Shown here one piece after another: positions 44,244-54,587 of a stretch of 64,000 nucleotides of DNA. How positions within the stretch are numbered: position 1 is the first letter of the stretch; each line of letters starts with the position of its first letter. The position numbers and the translations under genes were made by a program. Source of the stretch: Larix kaempferi (lineage: Eukaryota; Streptophyta; Pinopsida; Pinales; Pinaceae); contig BSBM01000809.1 in assembly GCA_027924585.1 (NCBI GenBank), positions 3,923,001 to 3,987,000 on the forward strand, in the 5' to 3' direction. Under the pieces are notes generated by a model. The model saw only the letters and a list, made by a program, of their open reading frames with translations. It was not told the origin of the DNA and did not search any database.

Positions 44244-45169
44244 GTAACCACTAACCAATATTTGGCCTGTGCTATTGACCCAATACAGACAGAGAGGGCT
44301 CTCTCTAAAATCTCATGAAAAGACTGGAATAATCAAGATTGTCAATAATGAAAAAGAAACACTAGCATTCACCACCAAGATATTCATTTACAACAATTAT
44401 ACAGAAGATCAGTTTTGTGTTTGGAAATAAAATGATTCATGCATCGTTTGGTTGAAAACATATGAAATTTAGTTTCGGCAATGGATTCACCTTTAACAAA
44501 CTATGAAACATCATTCACAAAGATTCTGCAAACGCATTCACAAGGGCAAGGTAGCAAGCAGCTAGTAGTCAAAGAGATTTTAATTTTGTGGAACAAAAGA
44601 GAAAAGAAACAGTCCATCAATGTAAGGCATACCAAGATGAATCCTACATCAACTTTAGTAGAATATCTTGGTGAAATACTTGGAAAAAACTAAGCACAAC
44701 ATAATTTCTATGAATTCCACTTAATCATCACCCTGATCCAAGCATGAAAGAAATAACACAGAATGGGGTTACGAAGAGAGAAAATACAATTTCACATGGG
44801 AAGAGAGAAAATATAGACTACCAGACCAATTACATAGGAATCCATGTCAAACGCAGGCTTCAGCTCTGCAAACTTTATTAAAACAGCTTAAAAAATGTCT
44901 TCTAGACTAATCCTCAAATTACCAAAAGCTTTCAACATAAGATTTTCAACCCTTATTCATTCTATTACATCCCATATATATATGCCTAGAGCCTTCTTGC
45001 TTGACTAACCTCTCACCCTAATGGAAATATTAGAACGACACTTCATTTCACCCAAAAATTCAAAAATATTACATATGTGTCATGCCCCAAACAGACTGAT
45101 TAAGACAAGGAAACATAATATTATAGAAAAAGGACTATCCTAACCCTGGGTTCGCAAGTGACCTTGCAA

Positions 45170-46651
45170 GTCAAAAATCTTCCACTTTCAGCACTCATCG
45201 TCCATCAGGTTTCTCGTCTTCGCTGGCAGAGCTGGATTCTAGGAAGTCAAATACCACAAGAGAGGGAATGGTAGGTTTTTCCTCCATCTCATCCCACACT
45301 TGTTCTAGCATGAGCATCGCTTTGCACTTCCATATTTTCTCCATGAGCCAATCGTAACAGAGAAAATCCTTGAACTGCCAGGACCATCTTTCCCTTATAC
45401 CGACTCCAGATAAAAGACGTGGGAACCTTCTCCATAACTGCTGCGATGATGACGGCAGCTACAAGTGGTCATAATTTCCATGATAGCTCTATCGGAATCT
45501 TCAATCAGGTAACCGTGATTCCCAAGTTTTGAGGTGACCTTCAACATGCTCAGCGACGTCGTCCTAGATAGACGGCATAGCCAATTATTATGTAAAAAGT
45601 GCCTCCCATCATACCAATAATCCTCTGGGGTAACATTCAGAGATCCCCTTTGCAAGTCCTTCCTTCTAACGTCTCTCATGTGACAATACTCAATCTCATG
45701 CTTTCCCGCATGCTTCAAAAGACGTGGGTCACATTACCTTCATCGCCTTTCAAGCCAACCTCTAATCCACGCAAGGGACTTTTCCTTTTTACACCTCCTT
45801 TACAAACTTTTTCTGGCCTCCACATGTTTTCCAACTTCTCAGCCATAAGCATCCAGCACCTTTAGGATGCTTATAACCCTATGAAAACTTCTACCCTCAT
45901 CTTAGTAAGGCTGGGGGTGATGTCTTCTTCGCCTGCCTGTTCCGACCCTTTCCCTTTATCTGGAAACTGGGCCAGAAGCTATCAATACCAGGGGAAAATG
46001 TTACCTGTGGAAGGATACCTTTGGTCAGAACTTCTCCCATGTCAAGGTTTGATCTTGACCCACCTATGCTTTCGGACAGACCAACCATTACTTTGGATGT
46101 TCGACAGGTCGTAGGAATTATCCCTAATGTCAAGGTCAGGCACTTGGTTGGGAGTTACAAAAATCCAACAACCTTTTGATGGACTTTGACAAAATAGGGC
46201 AACCACTGTCATTTCTAGGGTGACCTCCAGACTTACAATGATGAGGTCTTGAAAGATAGTTTCTTTGCAGGCCATTCTGGCATGGACCGAAACTGATATA
46301 GGGTCTCTAGGGAGCACCCTGTTAGGGTGCGACTGCAAGACTTTCGCGCTTCGACCCAACTTCCTGGTGACCAGCCATCAAACTCTAGCACCGGGCCTAG
46401 AACCTCATTCTCTAGAAGAAACCACTTCTGCTCAGACAAGTTTCAGAAAGAGTAAGAATGTAACCTTTGAAGGATGATTTCATATATATAGCTGCGTCTC
46501 CGTAACGTCAGCTCTCTTGGCGGGTTGTCCGTTAAATTTCAACCGTTGATCTCCTACATGCTAGTTTTCCTTCGTCGGATCTGTTGCCTCTTTATCTCGT
46601 ATTTGACATTCGATTCTTCTTTACCATCATATCTGGTTTTACTTTCCATCT
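45170..46651 (-). pseudogene. Reading frame inside X 3' LTR (copy of the 5' LTR frame)
   Basis: Minus strand, parallel to 50,280-51,931. It starts at an ATG near 46,651 (MESKTR), passes LLENEVLGPVLEFDGWSPGS, RGSLNVTPEDYWYDGRHFLH and NNWLCRLSRTTSLSMLKVTS, then reaches FKDFLCYDWLMEKIWKCKAM, MLEQVWDEMEEKPTIPSLVV and FDFLESSSASEDEKPDG. Frame breaks and stops occur throughout. I recognise no family. Composition is protein-like and amphipathic, which random LTR sequence rarely is. Confidence 0.45.
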
Positions 46652-47334
46652 ATGCCGTTCCTTTTGTCCACATTTTCCCATAAGATGGCCTCGCATGTGA
46701 CCAAATGGTCCCTAGCACGATCCTCCACTTCTGTGCGATGGGTTTTGAGGCTAACATCTGGTAGGCGGGAAAATGTCATCGCATCCACCCCTTTCTTATC
46801 CGGTGCGCTACTTCTTTATGCGATCTGCTGCGAGAGCTATTGATGTATATCCCTTTTGCATTCCAGACCGTGGATATTTTCACCAGCTCCTGCCATCGCA
46901 TGCGCCCACTCTTATATATTGCCCTTTGGTCTTTCTTCCTGCGAAAACCTCTACTGCTGACACCTAGATGGCGAAGAAGGCTCATCTCATCAACCCTTTT
47001 CTTATCTCCCTCGCAGCTTGGCTGTGCGGTATTCCACATAGGGCCATGGATCTAATCCCCGCTCCCAATCTACAATGTAAATTGGTGTGATGCTTAATTT
47101 CCCATGACTTGACCGGCGGACTATAGGTTATAAAGTGTGTTTCTCATTTATTTATACCTATACTTCAACATTTTCTCATCCTTTGCACATTTGTTTCTCC
47201 TTAGACCCCTTAGTATTTTCCCATTAGCATCTAGCGCTGTAGCATGGAGGATATATCGGTTTCACTACTAGGTACATTTTGACCCTCCATTCCTTCCATT
47301 CAACTGCATATAGGAAAATATATGGGTGTTAACA

Positions 47335-47819
47335 ACTGGCTCCAAAGGGGATGCTATCCTCTTTGCGAGGTAGCGAAGAACTCCGTAGATTAAGTGCCTG
47401 ATCCATTTGGTCAATTTTCCAAACCCTGACTATTATAAGCAACATCCTATAGCCGACCTTTCATCCCAACGCTACAACCGATTAGCCAGAGCTAAACACC
47501 TAAAAATACTAACTGAAATAAATGCAACTGCTTGACCTGCAAACTTATTTATATACAAGTGTTCCTACCCTGCTTATTTGGCACAAAGGGCAACTCAAGT
47601 AATTTCACACCTCCAATGAAGCCAATCAAGCAAATGACTCATTGACTGAATTCTCCATTCCAGTCCTCTTGTCACGGGAAAAAACCCAATAATTGACAGC
47701 TTCATCTAAAGATATCCTTTAATCTTAGTCTCCCAGAACATTATAAACCCTACCATTTCCAACCTTTCCAAGAAATTAGCAAAAGGGTCTATTAGAACAT
47801 GAAGAACTCTTATTTCTCT
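47335..47819 (-). other. X 3' internal end
   Basis: About 480 bp after the gag-like frame, before the 3' LTR in element sense. No strong purine tract is visible. No gene is supported. Confidence 0.4.
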
Positions 47820-49291
47820 AGGACCAGCCGTGAGGGTTCCTGGGATAGGTTCTTCTCGACCTTTCTCCTAATCTTCTGGATCATATGACAACCGGTACTG
47901 TTGAAAAAAATTCTCATCCCATGTCAGAGGAGGGGTATGCAGGTCATTGCCAATTTCATCTGGAACCTCGACGCTTATGGCTTGATTTTCACCGTCAGAT
48001 GCGGAAGAAATAGCTTCAACCCCTTCTTCCACCCCAAGTTAAAATGACTCCCTTTGATGAGCTTCTGCTTCTTGGGGTGGATTACATGCTTGTTCTTTCT
48101 CTTTATTATCAATCTCAAAAAAACTTATGAATCTTTTCGAGCAATCCCCTTCATATTTGTCATATTTAGGTGGACCGAATTACTCTTCAAACACATTATC
48201 GACAGGAATTTTAGGAAGTGTATCGCAATTTACATAAAACCTGTCATGATTATCTTCTTCTGGTACTTTCCTGGTTCAGTCATCTCCCTGTGCATCCAGG
48301 GAAAAACAGGTACTCCGACCAACTTCCCCTTGCTCGTTCCCTTCTTCAAATCTTGTTTCTTCTTCAATCCTTGCAACCCTATCTTTGTTTGATAATTTTC
48401 TAGACATCCTAATATTGTCTTTGACCTCCAAAGCATCAATGAGCATACGCTGCAAATTTGGAGACCTTCTTTCCAACAGGAGCAAGGATAGCTCAGGGGG
48501 GAAAGTAGATGCATAGTGCAACTTAGCAGCATTCTCTAGGGGCTTAATTTCCTTTGGCATATCATAATAGAACTTTGAAAACCTTCTATTAAAGCTAGAT
48601 ATGACCTCTCCCTCTAGCCTTCCCATGGAGTAAAATTCTGAAACAATCAGGTCCCATGACTGTCTTTTTCCCCAAAATTCTAGAAAGACATCAAAAAACC
48701 CTTGCCAATTATCTATAGATCCCTGTTGCAGATGGTTGAACCATTTCTTCACATCTCCTTGGAAAGAGTAGGTGAAGCCCTCATAGAAATGTCATCATGA
48801 TCCACCTCGAAAAGATCCAAAAAGTGTTCAAATCCGTGGAGATACTTCTCAGCGGTGAGGCTTTCAGATTCTCCACCAAATATTGGAAGGTATTTATGGT
48901 ATTTGGGAGGGTAGTCATGTAGAATAGGTGGCAGTTTTAAAGGGCCATATCTCAGTTGAGATATGGAAGGAAAAGGGATATGTACAGGGGGATCGTCTTC
49001 AACTTCATCCTCCTGGGATTCATAAAGCTTAGCATGAATCCTATAAGGCTCGAAAGAAGGGATGGGATCAGCTCTAGGGGTTAAAGGAGGATATACATTT
49101 GTACGGTCCAAAGAGGGATATACAAAGGAAGGTCTACAATGACCCGGAGCTCTTCGGTGGGACACAATTTTATTGATATATATACATAAAGGTAAAAGGA
49201 GATGGATAGAGAAGAACAAGATTTCTTTGAAGAGACTAATGTTCTGATACCTAAATCTTGATTCTTCCATGTTTAAGGAAAATGTGTTCAT
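47820..49291 (-). pseudogene. gag: X gag
   Basis: Minus strand. The first frame (48,749-49,291) includes KYHKYLPIFGGESESLTAEK and FEHFLDLFEVDHDDISM. After a one-base frame change near 48,755 the second (48,276-48,752) continues with MKKWFNHLQQGSIDNWQGFF, FNRRFSKFYYDMPKEI and SPNLQRMLIDALEVKDNIR. This is the gag capsid pattern (PxFxG, then WF..L, W..F...F..FW). Coding-like sequence continues to about 47,820 with EVPDEIGNDLHTPPLTWDEN and QYRLSYDPED. There is no zinc knuckle and no pol. It is homologous in kind to the other gypsy gags here but distinct from W, Y and CHR. Confidence 0.75.
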
Positions 49292-49501
49292 TCTCCAGTG
49301 GATTTGTCATGAGAATATTTCAATATCTCAATTTTGTTACAAGATCACAGATCTCCCCAGTGGGGTCACCCTCGTACTCAATTTTCTCTTGAGTGGAGTC
49401 GCCAGGTGAATGATACAACCTTCTTGATGTCTGACCACTGTTCACCATCAACATTCAGATATGAACTTTGTCATTCTCGTAGGGATTGTGAAACAATTTC
49501 T

Positions 49502-49519
49502 TCCCCGGAAAGGGTGCCA
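49502..49519 (-). other. X primer binding site (tRNA-Asp type)
   Basis: Minus strand TGGCACCCTTTCCGGGGA, three mismatches to the tRNA-Asp complement TGGCGCCGTTGCCGGGGA, separated from the LTR by 3 bp. Confidence 0.7.
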
Positions 49520-49522
49520 ATT

Positions 49523-52500
49523 TGTTAACATCGAAATTGACCCCCAAGGTTGAAAGAGGGTAATTCTGGGTAACCACTAACCAATCTTTGGCCTGTGCTA
49601 CTGACCCAACACAGACAGAGAGGGATCTCTCTAAAACATCATTCACAACGATTCTGCAAATGGATTCACAAGGGAAAGGTATCAAGGAGCTAGTAGTCAA
49701 AGAGATTTTAATTTTGTGGAACATAAGAGAAAAGAAATAGTCCATCAATGTAAGGCATACCAAGATGAATCCTACATCAACTTTAGTAGAATATGTTGGT
49801 GAAATACTTGGAAATAACTAAGCAGAGCATAATTTCTATGAATTCCACTTAATCATCACCCTGATCCAAGCATGAAAGAAATAACATAGATTGGGGTTAT
49901 GAAGAGATAAAATACAATTTCACATGGGAAGAGAGAAAATACAAACTACCAGACAAATTACACAGGAATCCCTGTCAAACGCAGGCTTCAGCTCTACAAA
50001 CTTTATTAAAACAACTTAAAAAATGTCTTACAGACTAATCCTCAAATTACCAAAAGATTTCAACATAAGATTTTCAACCCTTATTCATTCTATTACATTG
50101 CATATATATATGACTAGAACCTTCTTACTTGACTAACCTCTCACCCTAATGGAAATATTAGAAGGACACCTCATTTCACCCAAAAATTCAAAAATATTAC
50201 ATATGTGTCATGCCCCAAATAGATTGATTAAGACAAGGAAACGGAATATTGTAGACAAAGGACTGTCCTAACCCTGGGTTTGCAAGTGACCATGCGATTC
50301 AAAGAAATCTTCCACTTTCAATGAGCTGTCAGCCTATGATGCGTCATCTGGTAGGATAGGCGTCATTTCTTCGGTGGAGATTACAGAATCGTGAACTATT
50401 TCTGCACTCGATTGGCCGCTTTGCTTGATTTGGAAGGTCTCCTTCTTTCTTCTTAGTCTGGTTCCTTTGGACACTCGTCATCCATCAGGTTTCTCATCTT
50501 CGCTGGCAGAGCTGGATTCTATGAAGTCAAATACCACAAGAGAGGGAGTGGTGTATTTTTCCTCCATCTCGGCCCACACTTGTTCTAGCATGAACAACGC
50601 TTCACACTTGCATCTTTTCTCCATGAGCCAATCGTAACCGAGAAAATGGTTGAACTGGGAAATGCACCATCTTTCCCTTATACCGACTTCAAATAAAAGA
50701 CATGGGAACCTTATCCATAACTACTGCGATGATGACGATAGCTACAAGTGGTCATAATTGCCATGATATCTCTATCGAACTCTTCAATCAAGTAACCGTG
50801 ATGCCGAAGGTTTGAGGTGACCTTCAGCATGCTCAGCGACATCATCCCAGATAGACGGCATAGCCAATGATTATGCAAAAAGTGCCTCCCATCATACCGA
50901 TAATCCTCTGGGGTAACATTCAGAGATCCCCTTTGCAGGTCCGTCCTTTTGACGTCTCTGGCGTGACAATACTCAATCTCACGCTTTCCCGCATGCTTTG
51001 AAAGACATGGGTCGCATTACCTTCATCACCTTGTGAGCCAACCTTTAATCCACACAAGGGACTTTTCCTTTTTACACCTCCTTTACAGACTTTTTCTAGC
51101 CTCCACACGTTTTCCAACTTTTCAGTCATAAGCATGCGGCACCTTTAGGATGCTTATAACCCTCTGAAAACTTCCGCCCTCATCTTAGTAAGGTTGGGGC
51201 CGATGTCTTCTTCGCCTACCTGTTCTGACCCTTTCCCTTTATCCGGAAACTGTTCCAGAAGCTATCAGTACCAGGGGAAAATGTTGCTTGTGGAAGGATA
51301 CCTTTGGTCAGAAATTCTCCCATGTCAGGGTTTGATCTTGACCCACCTATGCTTTCAGACAGACCAACCGTTACTTTTGACGTTCAACAGGTCATAGGAA
51401 TTATCCCTAATGTCCATGTCGGGCCCGAGGCAGGGAGTTACAAAGGTCAAACGACCTTTGCACAGAATTTGATGAAACAAGGCAACCACTGTCATTTCTG
51501 GGGTGACCTGCAGGCCTACAATGCCGAGGTCTTGAAAGATAGCTTCTTCGTAGGCCATTCTGGCCTGGACTGAAACTGATAAGGGTCTCCAGGGACCTCC
51601 CTGTTAGGGTGTGACCGCAAGACTTTTGCGCTTCTACCCAACTGCCAGGTGACCAGCCATCAAACTTCGGCACCAGGGCTAGAACCTCATTCTCTAGAAA
51701 AACCCCATTCTGCTCAAACAAGTTTCGGAAAGGGTAAAAATATAACCTTTGAAGGATGATTTCATATATATAGCCATGTCTCCGTAACACCAGCTCTCTT
51801 AGCGGGTTGTCCGTTAATTTCAACCGTTGATCTCCTACATGGTAGTTTTCCTTCGTCAGATCTGTTTCCTCTTTCTCTCTTGATTTGACATTCAATTCTT
51901 CTTTACTGTCGGATCTGGTTTTACTTTCCATCTATGCCATTTCTTTTGTCCACATTTTCCCATAAGACGTCCTCGCATGTGACCAAATGGTCCGTACCAC
52001 GATCCTCCGCTTCTGTGCGATGGGTTCTGAGGTTGACATCTAGCAGGCGGGAAAATGTCATCGCATCCACCCCTTTCTTATCCGGTGCGCTACTTCTTTA
52101 TGCGATCTACTATGAGATCCATTGATGTATATCCCTTTTGCATTCCGGACCATGAATATTTTCACCAGCTCCTGCCATCGCATGCGCCCACTCTTATATA
52201 TTGCCCTTTTGTCTTTCTTCCTGCGACAACGTCTGTTGCTGACACCTGGATGGCGGAGAAGGCTCATCACATCCACCCTTTTCTTATCCCCCTCGCAGCT
52301 TTGCTATGTGGTATTCCACATAGGGCCGTGGATCTGATCCCTTTTCCCAATCTAGTGCGTAAATTGGTGTGATGCTTAATTTCCCATGACTTGGCTGGCA
52401 GACTATAGGTTATAAAGTGTGTTTCTCATTTATTTATACCTATACTTCAACATTTTCTCATCCTTTGCACATTTGTTTCTCCTTAGACCCCTTAGTCTTC

Positions 52501-52616
52501 TCCCATTAGCATCTAGCACTGGAGCATGGAGGATATCTCAATTTCACTACCAAGTACATTTTGACCCTCCATTCCTTCCATTCAACTGCATATAGGAAAA
52601 TATATGGGTGTTAACA
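49523..52616 (-). repeat. X 5' LTR (3,094 bp)
   Basis: + strand TGTTAACATCG to GGGTGTTAACA. It is the undisturbed copy. A partial internal duplication of about 200 bp is visible near 52,040 and 52,250 (CGCATCCACCCCTTTCTTAT and CACATCCACCCTTTTCTTAT). The last 10 bp are the inverse of the first 10 with one change. Confidence 0.88.
50280..51931 (-). pseudogene. Sense reading frame inside X 5' LTR, unknown product
   Basis: In the sense direction of X. ATG at 51,931 opens a 174-codon frame (51,407-51,931): MESKTRSDSKEELNVKSREK, LTDNPLRELVLRRHGYIYEI, VFLENEVLALVPKFDGWSPG. Frame-shifted continuations include MLMTEKLENVWRLEKVCKGG (from 51,135), RGSLNVTPEDYRYDGRHFLH, HNHWLCRLSG and GYDWLMEKRCKCEALFMLEQ, ending near SASEDEKPDG and a Ser/Asp-rich tail at about 50,285. 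Total about 500 codons if one gene. No domain is recognised and it is broken by frameshifts. It could be a captured host gene fragment or an element-specific ORF. Confidence 0.45.
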
Positions 52617-53440
52617 ACCCTCTTTTGAAACTATGAATCCTAGAAGGCAACCAGTCCATACAGCAAAGATGCATTTATTGGGATTCAATCGAATTTTGTA
52701 GTGTATACATCATTCAAGAATCATACAAAGGTGCTTGGGGTGGTCCACTCTCTTGCGAGAAGGGTCGGCAAGATCCTCCAAGAAAACCTCCATAATCTTG
52801 TTAAGATTGTGAAAGGCATAGGTCATAGCCCGCTGAAACAGAGCTCCGACGTTTTTAAGGTCGAAGGGCATTTTCCGATATGCAAAAGTTCCCCAAGGAC
52901 AAATGAAAGCTGTCTTATGTTGGTCCTCAGGTTTTATCTGAATCGTATTATAACCCGAGAAGCCATCCATGAACGAAAAAATCTCACTCCCATCACAAGC
53001 ATCCAATATCTGATCATTGAATGGAGTGGGGAAGTTGTCTTTCAGACATGTATAGTTCAAATCTCTAAAATAAGTGCATACGCAGATCATTCCCTGCTTC
53101 TTATCCATAGGAACGGGGTTTGACATCCATTCGGTAAGGGGAACGGGGTAGATAAAACCAGCTTTGAGTAGTTTCTCCACCTTTGCCTTGATAGCAGCTG
53201 CCTTTATAGGGTTCACAACACGTAAGCATTGTCGAACCAGTTTAGCATTAGGATATGTTCTAATATCATGTTCAACAATGCGGGGGTCTATTCCTCGCAT
53301 CTCCTCATATGACCAGGAGAAAGCTTCCCGAAGTTCTGTAAACAATTCAGTGTAGATAACAACCTCCTTGGGGGTGCAATCATCACCAATGTAGACATTC
53401 TTGATCTTTCCAGGAGTATGAGAGATGTTGATGGACGTAG
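52617..53440 (-). pseudogene. pol: Y RT N-terminal and central part (upstream of X insertion)
   Basis: Minus strand: TELREAFSWSYEEMRGIDPR, VEKLLKAGFIYPVPLTEWMS, ICVCTYFRDLNYTCLKDNFP, FSFMDGFSGYNTIQIKPEDQ, FICPWGTFAYRKMPFDLKNV. The catalytic box reads FLED (MEVFLEDLA) where the family has Y.DD, so the first Asp is replaced by Glu. The frame continues through PNKCIFAVWTGCLLGFIVSK to 52,617, where X begins. The remainder lies at 39,678 and below. Confidence 0.87.
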
Positions 53441-53441
53441 T

Positions 53442-54002
53442 CTAGGAAATATTATCCATATTCCCCTTTGCAAAAATATCATGCAACCCTAAAAGCGCCA
53501 CAGGGTGACCAACCATCTCTCCTAGAGTCATCCTAAACTCCTCTTGCTTAGCAAGTTCGAGGTTGGGAAGGAAATAAGAGCGATGATGCATATCCTTCCA
53601 AGGCCTCTCACTACCACACATGGCCTCCGTAATAGCTTCATTTGAAGGAAAAGTATCATCGACGTAGTCATGTGAACAAGATGAGTTGGCTGCCCAAACT
53701 GACAGCATAATGGGATCTTCCTCAACTGTCTGGGAAGAAGAGAGATCCGACTCTGCAGTGGCTTGTTGAATATGCTGGTAAGCAAGCTCAGCTACAGATA
53801 GTGGCATAGACATCCTGACGTGTTTAATGTCTCCAGACTTGGAACTCGTGGACGGTAATGTCCATGGGTTATTAAAATAAGAATTCCGGAATGGCGCAAT
53901 ATGTAAAGGAGGAGATGCATTGTCGAAAATGGTTCCAATAAAATTCACAGGCGCTGGAAAATCATAAGTTCCCATCAATGAAGGGTACATACCAACACCC
54001 AT
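53442..54002 (-). pseudogene. Y linker between protease and RT
   Basis: A 186-codon open frame with no named domain. It includes MGVGMYPSLMGTYDFPAPVN at the start and a conserved-looking PWKDMHHRSYFLPNLELAKQ segment near its C-terminus. This position in Tat/Ogre elements holds a variable linker. Confidence 0.55.
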
Positions 54003-54032
54003 GCTCCCAATTGTCAGCTGAGAATCAGTAAC

Positions 54033-54542
54033 CTACGGGACTACGGATCCCGTGGATGCTGTGGAAGGAGGATGAACGAAATCTAGCTGGTTGATTGTCA
54101 CGATCTTGCCTTCATGAGGAAAGCAGATAAATTTGAATATAGTAGATGCGATAGCCTTCATAGCGTACATCCAATTCCTACCTAGTAAAAGGTTGTATTC
54201 GATGGGTGCATCAACCACCTTGACTTCAATAGGCACAGACTTACCTCCCAAGGAGAAAAAAAATGAAGGGATAATTCTGTGCAGCTTAAATGAGCGACCA
54301 TCGAATACAGTGAGAGTGGTTCTAGATGCGAGTAGAGGAGGAGAGCCGAGAGCTTTCCAACAAGATAACGACATCACTGATGTAGAAGCACCTTTTTCAA
54401 CCATCGTACGTTTGAAAAAAATTTGAAGGCATGCCACCTGGATTTGAAAAGCCACGTGGTAAGGTAAGTGAGGTTGAACATTAGTAGTGTCAAACTTGAT
54501 AACACTAGGACTCCCCCCATCTTGAACTCCTAACAAACTCAA
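54033..54542 (-). pseudogene. pol: Y aspartic protease
   Basis: Minus strand, 169 codons open. IFFKRTMVEKGASTSVMSLS holds the catalytic motif as EKGAS, where the family has D(D/N)GAS; the catalytic Asp is replaced. Then LHRIIPSFFFSLGGKSVPIE, APIEYNLLLGRNWMYAMKAI and FPHEGKIVTINQLDF follow, the C-terminal half of the retropepsin. It is homologous to the Z-C protease region. Confidence 0.8.
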
Positions 54543-54587
54543 AAGGGCATGCTTCTAAGAAGGACATGCCTACAAGACTTCAAGAGC

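Larger units (their letters stand above)
39679..47334 (-). repeat. X 3' LTR, rearranged
   Basis: Segment 39,679-40,917 matches LTR positions 1-1,239 (counted on the + strand). Segment 44,244-47,334 matches positions 48 to the end. They therefore overlap by about 1.2 kb and flank CHR3. A normal LTR would be about 3.09 kb, as at 49,523-52,616. The second segment lacks about 135 bp near 45,190. Confidence 0.85.
39679..52616 (-). mobile_element. Element X: gag-only gypsy-like element with 3.1 kb LTRs, nested in Y RT
   Basis: Minus-strand element inserted in the RT of Y with an exact ACCCT duplication (39,674-39,678 and 52,617-52,621). The 5' LTR is 49,523-52,616 and the 3' LTR 39,679-47,334, the latter enlarged by CHR3 and a partial LTR duplication. 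Internal DNA is just 2.2 kb and carries gag but no protease, RT or integrase, so the element is non-autonomous (LARD-like). The LTRs begin TGTTAACACC and end in its inverse. Confidence 0.88.

Noticed and set aside
46652-47055. Plus-strand ORFs of 60-70 codons conserved in both X LTRs (also at 51,934-52,372)
   Set aside because: They are conserved only because the LTRs are copies of each other; they are short, overlap other frames and lack protein-like motifs.
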